Source: Saturnia japonica (Eukaryota; Arthropoda; Insecta; Lepidoptera; Saturniidae). From it: a DNA stretch of 64,000 nt. The position numbers were made by a program, and so were the translations under genes. Positions 58,438 through 64,000 of the stretch are shown piece by piece (position 1 is the first letter of the stretch; every line of letters begins with the position of its first letter). The stretch lies in contig CM065311.1 of the NCBI GenBank assembly GCA_033032175.1, positions 2,907,190 to 2,971,189 on the forward strand. The letters are read 5' to 3'. Under the pieces are notes generated by a model. The model made no database searches, had not been told where the DNA came from, and saw nothing but the letters and a program-made list of their open reading frames with translations.

Positions 58438-60766
58438 TGTACAAACTTAATAACCAGGTAAGGTAAATAAGTATTGTAATAGTATTACTTCTCGTGTTTG
58501 TATTTGGTTATTAATTTAAGTTCACTCAATGTACCGTAACAATACTGTATCTGTATTAATCTCAGTCAAAACCTACATAATGAATTAAAAATGAAAACCA
58601 CAACATGTCACTTTAAGATCCCGCCAAAAACTCCTTGTATTTTTCTTTCTCAAATCTAACGTCTTCTTCTTCTTCCTGACTTGGCAACTAGTCCTCTGTA
58701 ATGATACCATTACTGCCATTATCAAGTGAATAAAGTGTCCTTTATGACGATTTCAGTATCCTATATCCTAACAGATGGTGGCTCCCTCGTTAGAACTTTC
58801 TAGGGAGTTTTTGTGGGATCCCAGAATGCATGCTCTTAGTTTATATTTAAAATCCCCTTTACATATGCACAAAAACCAAACTATATCATGCAAAACGCCA
58901 CCAATATTACATAATATAGAGTCAAAACCCTTAATAAATTAATTCACCACAACATGTCACTTCAAGATCCTGCCAAAAACTCCTTGTATTTTTCTTTCTT
59001 ATCAAACGTAATATCACAGACTACTGAGACTAGATATGACTAACTTAGCAAAATTTCTTGCGCCAACTCATTATGTCAAGTGGATCTTACTGCGCCACCG
59101 CGGCGGCGTAGCGCAGTGCTATTCATGTCTACTGTAGATATCTGGATTAGAAATGATGTGTTATCTGAACTAGACTGAACTGACTGAACTAAAGGAATCG
59201 AAATATTCAAATATGAATGATTTACATGCTCGAGGTATTTTAATGATGATTGATCATTCAATTTCGAATTATGATTATGAATGATCATACATAATCGAGC
59301 CCTTTAAGTATACTCAGAGGTGGGCGATTATGAATGATGACTGAATTGAACTATGTACATAATAAAAATGTAGAGTGGGAAGCAGAAAAAAAAACGTATA
59401 AGTAATTGTAATTATTAGTGGCCATTCGAAATACCTTAATCGAATAATATAATTAGTTTATCCATAATTGCAATCGGCGTAATCGCCTATCGCGACCTCT
59501 AATCTGAACATGCTGAACTGATATCACTGTTATCAGTAGTCTTGCGCAAAGTATATCACTGAAAAGAAAAGAGAGATATATATCTTTTCAATGAAAGATA
59601 TATAACTCCCTTTTATATCTCGCTCAGAGCGAGATATATCGGACTCACTGATATAATGATCTACAGAACTGTTTGGTTGATAAAGCCGAGGGCGAGATAT
59701 ATCTTACAAAAACAAATCTTACGATTTACAAAAACGTATAAAATTGTTACCATTTATTTTGTTTACAAATAAATAATATTGTAAAATATTATTCAAACAT
59801 TTGATTTCCTTCATTCTTAAAAATTAGCTGGCTAAAGTATGTCAATCTAGAAATGCAAAAGTATGTAGGTATTATAGAGATAGTCAAATTATTATTTTAA
59901 AACCTGTAATAACAACAATAAAACTGAAGAAGATCGTGTGAGCAACAAAATATGTTAGCGTATTTTATAATCAGTGGCCATGGCTACATTTACATTGATT
60001 TGAATTGAAATAATGTAATATGTACATTATCTACCTTACAATATAAACATGTATTAAGTCAATATGTTTTTACAAATTTACTAGTCACTTTAGAAAGTTT
60101 TTTATCTATAGGTACCTAATAATGAACACAATCCGAAATACGTAGGTAACGATAATTATTTTTAGCGATACGAAGTTCAAAGTGCATGGGTCAAATCACG
60201 CGTGACATTAAACTAAATTCAAAATTAGAAATACTGAAACAAAAACCCTTAAAAATAAAAACACTTCAAACTACATAAATACTTGACACGGTAATTACGT
60301 AACCAATATTATGCTTTATTATCAAGGTGTAACATAAGTTTTCTTATATTCATTAGTACCCGATCGCCTTTCCGCTCTCGGCTTGTTGGATCGAATTAGC
60401 TACCTATCTCTTTCTTAAGTAAGAATGTGGTGTATCTTTTTATTCAACTGATCTGAATCGTTCTGATTATATCCGAGTGAACATTATTACTGAGAGCTAA
60501 AGAGCTAAAGATATACTTTACAAACACATGAGTTACTGATATACTCGCTCTTTTGTCGGGATTATATAACTTCTAATCTTTCGCTCGCGAGCGACACAAC
60601 TCTAGTTATCAGTACCTATGGATATTTATCAAACAAAATAACAACTAATTTTTATTTGACTTCGCTATCATTCAACTGATTCAACTTATTCATTAATTTT
60701 TTTTACTTCTTCTCACGCTTGTGTTTAGTTTATTAGAGAGACGAAAAAAATTAGAAAATTACTATT
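58438..60766. other. Intergenic region upstream of the phosphatase gene
   Basis: No coding frame. Two imperfect direct repeats of about 85 bp (58565-58652 and 58918-59001) share CACAACATGTCACTT and AAAACTCCTTGTATTTTTC. 59049-59070 matches the repeat at 11563. A 12-bp-arm palindrome is at 59614-59638. AT-rich sequence follows to the gene start. The 5' LTR expected for BEL/Pao no. 2 near 58.5 kb was not recognised. Confidence 0.5.
59614..59638. repeat. Perfect palindrome with GAGCGAGATATA arms
   Basis: TATATCTCGCTC, one base, GAGCGAGATATA. Related strings occur at 59688-59701 (GGGCGAGATATATC) and 60536-60550 (TGATATACTCGCTC). A second palindrome, TCGCTCGCGAGCGA, is at 60581-60594. Function unknown; it may be the core of an old inverted-repeat element or a protein-binding cluster. 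Confidence 0.7.
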
Positions 60767-63048
60767 ATGTCAGACCAAAAGAAAAAAGCGTTATTTGTGT
60801 GTCTTGGTAAGTTTAGTAAAATAATCTTCTAAATATCTACTACTTGATCAAAAGTAATTTGCAAAAATATTACCCTCCTTTTTCGCAGTCTGGTAAAAAT
60901 TACTTTTCCTCGCCTGTCAATTAATACAAACAGAAAATTTAATGAAAAAATGAACTATGATTATAAATATTTCATTGCCAGTAACCACTGGTATGATTAG
61001 GTATTTGGAAAGAACGTCTTATTTGAAATTTCAGGTAATATTTGTCGGTCACCGATAGCAGAAGGTGTATTTCAGAAGACTGTAATTGACTTAAACTTGG
61101 GTGATCAATGGGAGATAGATAGCGCTGCTATAGGTGGATGGCATGTTGGCAATCCACCAGATTGGAGGGCCCTAGACACTATGAAAAATCATGATGTCCC
61201 ATACAATAATCATGCACGACAGGTAAGTTGTAACGTGTACAGAACATGACCATTAATCCTAAAGACATTTTTGTGGGTGTGAATAGATTGAGAAGTTGAC
61301 TTGCAATATATTTTAAAATTATTCAAAATTGACATCTGTGTTACCTAAATTATATGGTAAATAAATGAACTCTTACAGTAATATTGAATGAGGCTTACTT
61401 ATTTTGATGGTGGTATTTAAAAATAGGACTCAATACTAAAATGTAAACTTTAAAATAACTACCCTGAAATGTATGCATTATTTGTCACTTGTCAACATAT
61501 TCACTATTTAAATGTATATTTTTGGTTGGCAGTAAAACATAATTAACTCACATGAATATATGTTAATTTAACATGTTTTGAGAATTCTCAGTAAAAACAA
61601 ACTCAATAATAATTTTTAAAATCTTGCTCAAGATTAAAAATAAAATCCAAAATTGTAAAATTTAGATTTTTTTCTTCTATATTTTTTTCCTTGACTTGTA
61701 ATTAAAGCCTTTAATACAGTTGAAATTATGTGTATTGTGATATTTTTAAATTGATAAGTACTTCACTTCATTGAGGTTGTTTATGATTTTTTTCTTTTTA
61801 AGTAGCATACTTTAGATTTTTAGATGTTTTCGAGTGATCTGTAAATATTACATACCTTTTTTATATATAGTGGACATTCTATAGAAAATATAGTCGTGAT
61901 GTAGGCATTTTTTCAGATTTAACTTTAAATTCATTTCCCTAGATTTTGATGTTTTTGGTTTTAAGTAGGTTATAAATAATACATATTTTTTTCTCCAGAT
62001 AATAAGTGAAGATTTTAAACACTATGATTACATTTTTGGAATGGATGAAGCTAACATGAGAGATCTTAAAAAACGAGCTCCTGAAGGTAGCAAAGCAAAA
62101 CTTCTTCTATTTGGAGACTATGACCCTCAGGGTGACAGAATCATCAGGGATCCTTATTATGTAATGAGTTTTATTTATTATATTAATTGTTTGTTTGTGT
62201 ATTATATTGATTGTTTGTTTGAACACGCTAATGTCTGGAACTACAAGTCAGATTTCAAAAAATATTTATGGGTTTTATAGTCTATTTATGGAGGAAGACT
62301 ATAGACAATGTTGAAGTTAGTTACGGTTGTCAAGCAATGAAGTTAGTTACGATAGATAAGAAGTGAAGTTAGGTACAATTGTTAAGCTGTCAAGTTAGTC
62401 GCAATCATAGAGTAATAAAGTCCTCTCACTGTACAACACGCCGAGTTCATAATTCTATGGTCGCAATAAAAATATAATCACGGAACGGTCGTGTTTCATT
62501 GTATAGCAGCAGCTAGCATCTTTTAAAGAAATCAAATATTACACATCAACAGACAATATAATTTTACACTACGACCCTGAGGAGCGGAACAGTAACCATG
62601 AATATCGTGCAATCTGGAAGGTCATAGGCAAGTACAGGAACTGAGAACGATGATAAGCTACAGAACAGGGGTGTGTTGGCGGCGGCAGAGTAAAGAGTTG
62701 GTCGAATAAATTAAATACTAGTAACAAATTCATAGTGTAGAATATACTTTTTGTTACAATGTGGAAAATTTTACTCTCGTATTTTTTTGATAATCTGCCT
62801 TTATACTTCAACTTAAATACAAAAAAAATTTAGTTATTGATAAGTAAGCTCAAACTTTAATGTAATCATATTGTGATCTCCATTTACAGACACTGCCCTT
62901 AATACTTTATTTCCAGGTAATTATTTTTTCTGTAATAATATTAACACAAGTTTCTTTTTTACAGGATAGTGATGCCAAAGGTTTTGAGAAGTGCTACCAA
63001 CAATGTGTGAGATGCTCTAAGGGGTTCCTGGACTATTTAGATAAATAG
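60767..63048 (+). CDS. ACP1: Low-molecular-weight protein tyrosine phosphatase (acid phosphatase 1 family), four exons
   Basis: A host cytosolic enzyme that removes phosphate from phosphotyrosine through a cysteinyl-phosphate intermediate. Exons are 60767-60806, 61035-61222, 61999-62160 and 62965-63048, joined by GT/AG introns of 228, 776 and 804 bp. The product is 157 aa; the family norm is about 157-158. The P-loop CLGNICRS spans the exon 1/2 junction, with nucleophile Cys12 and Arg18 at the family positions. The catalytic acid Asp is in DPYY at the end of exon 3, and the block FGMDEANM is present. All catalytic residues are intact. ATG at 60767 gives MSDQKKKALFVCLGN, typical of insect and vertebrate members. 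Drosophila homologs are called primo. This is the only clear non-transposon gene in the window. Confidence 0.96.
62312..62415 (+). repeat. 26-bp minisatellite in phosphatase intron 3
   Basis: Four imperfect copies starting at 62312, 62338, 62364 and 62390, consensus TGAAGTTAGTTACGATTG plus 8 bases. The rest of the intron has AT-rich sequence and a GC-richer stretch (62560-62700) that may be a transposon remnant. Confidence 0.75.
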
Positions 63049-63211
63049 TGAATATAAATTATTTGTGATGTGAGAAAGTGAATTGCATAATTTGATCGCA
63101 GTTATATATAAGTTTTCAAAATATATTTATAATTTGAGGTGAAAATTTTCTCATTAATATGAACAGTATTTATTCTTAAACTGATTTACGTTTTTTATAT
63201 ACATGTACTTT

Positions 63212-63217
63212 AATAAA
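63212..63217 (+). terminator. Polyadenylation signal candidate of the phosphatase gene
   Basis: AATAAA 164 bases after the stop codon, the first canonical signal downstream. Confidence 0.6.
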
Positions 63218-63404
63218 TAGGGCACAACTTTGGATACTTAGATTTTATAAAAATACCAGATAAGTCTGTTAGTAAGTTTTTTTTTTAATTTTGAGGATTG
63301 AAACACTAAAAAAGTGGCAAAAGGTGATAGTGCTCGTAAATAGTAAGGTTTTGAAAAATTGTCTGTCAAAGTTTGTTCAACAAACTACCAGATTACTAAA
63401 TGCA

Positions 63405-63645
63405 TATATATACTCATGTTTCTCCCTTCCTCCCAGAAGGCAGGAACACGTTTGTATGTATATTTAGATCGATTTTTATGGATAGGGAATTAGTTAAATC
63501 GAGAAACCGGGGTTTGGCCACTTTGGCACCCTTGAGCTTGTTGCCTCGATTTCGCGGTTGAGTGCCTTCCGCGCTCGTCCCCATGCCCGGTGAAACTGAG
63601 AGCCGTTAAGGCCTTAACGGACTATAATTCGAAAAAAAAAACCGA
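63405..63645 (+). repeat. Dispersed repeat, copy 2
   Basis: Same ordered blocks as 21131-21430 (CCTTCCTCCCAG, GGCCACTTTGGCACCCTTGAG, CGGTTGAGTGCCTT, GCGCTCGTCCCC, CCGGTGAA), at roughly 70-75% similarity by eye. Ends vary. Confidence 0.6.
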
Positions 63646-63759
63646 CTTTATAGACAACCGATTTTTTTTTATAGAAAAATGTACGAAAATGTCAAACCCA
63701 AAATTTCAAAAGTAATCAACATTTAAAGATTCAAAATAGAAGGGTCTAGTTTTTTTACA

Positions 63760-64000
63760 AATTACACGAAAATGAATCGGGGAGGCGGTGAATGGAAGTC
63801 TCCAACTGGCACCCCGGGAATTCGAGGCGCAGAGGTCTGAACTCCATGGGATCCTGGTAATGGCTGAGTGGAGTAGTAGGCTCTATCATCCTGTTTCAGG
63901 TATCGCGACGGTGGAGCCCATCAGGCATGGTTAGGGAAGGCTTTCCGGTTGACGTAGGTGCTTACGGAACATGGTTGTTTCGGAAATAACCTGAGTCGTA
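63760..64000 (+). other. Possible start of a non-LTR element, cut by window end
   Basis: GC-richer sequence. A frame from ATG 63771 (NRGGGEWKSPTGTPGIRGAE) stops after about 22 codons, then continues with further stops. It follows the dispersed repeat, as a decayed ORF1 would follow a 5' UTR. Weak; no domain recognised. Confidence 0.3.

Noticed and set aside
62041..62280. 79-codon frame starting at GMDEANM
   Set aside because: It is exon 3 of the phosphatase read through into intron 3; a GT donor lies at 62161 after DPYY.
62569..62811. 80-codon minus frame in intron 3
   Set aside because: No domain recognised; it may overlap a transposon remnant but cannot be supported.

Overview
The window is AT-rich animal DNA, most likely from an arthropod and probably an insect. 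The evidence is spliced genes with GT/AG introns, an insect-type transposon fauna (Harbinger, hAT, Helitron, Ty1/copia, BEL/Pao and a CsRn1-type Ty3 element), and one clear host gene. A lepidopteran is plausible from this fauna but is not proven by the sequence. No bacterial, CRISPR, rRNA or tRNA feature was seen.

Layout. 0.6-3.0 kb: a Harbinger transposon with an apparently intact six-exon transposase (minus strand). 3.3-11.4 kb: a decayed hAT transposon (minus) into which a CsRn1-type Ty3 LTR retrotransposon (4034-8788, minus) inserted with a 4-bp target duplication. 12.3-16.1 kb: two tandem non-autonomous Harbinger derivatives, one carrying a separate inverted-repeat insertion. 16.8-20.7 kb: a 3'-truncated BEL/Pao element (plus) whose LTR carries canonical heat-shock elements. 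20.7-21.9 kb: dispersed and short tandem repeats. 21.9-24.6 kb: the Rep half of a decayed Helitron. 24.8-58.4 kb: a second, unrelated BEL/Pao element (minus). It is split by a young, intact copia element (25265-29755) and then expanded into a tandem array of about 1.6-kb rearranged units. Each unit joins a JmjN-like peptide segment, the gag N-terminus, half of the reverse transcriptase, and the following RT segment inverted. The array turns head-to-head near 42.7 kb. The block 29297-40306 recurs at 45692-56701 with a constant offset of 16,395 bp and very few differences. 58.4-60.8 kb: intergenic sequence with palindromes. 60.8-63.05 kb: the host low-molecular-weight protein tyrosine phosphatase gene (plus, four exons, intact). 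63.2-64 kb: dispersed repeat, related in part to 21.1-21.4 kb.

How it fits together. Apart from the phosphatase, everything recognisable is mobile DNA at different stages of decay: intact Harbinger and copia, older hAT, CsRn1-type, BEL/Pao and Helitron. The most unusual structure is the BEL/JmjN array with 39-bp inverted repeats in each unit, a large palindrome and a nested 16.4-kb duplication. Transcription through it could give hairpin RNA, and the locus resembles a TE trap or piRNA-cluster-like region; that is inference. Part of the duplication could also be an assembly effect. Exon joins and translations were done by eye.
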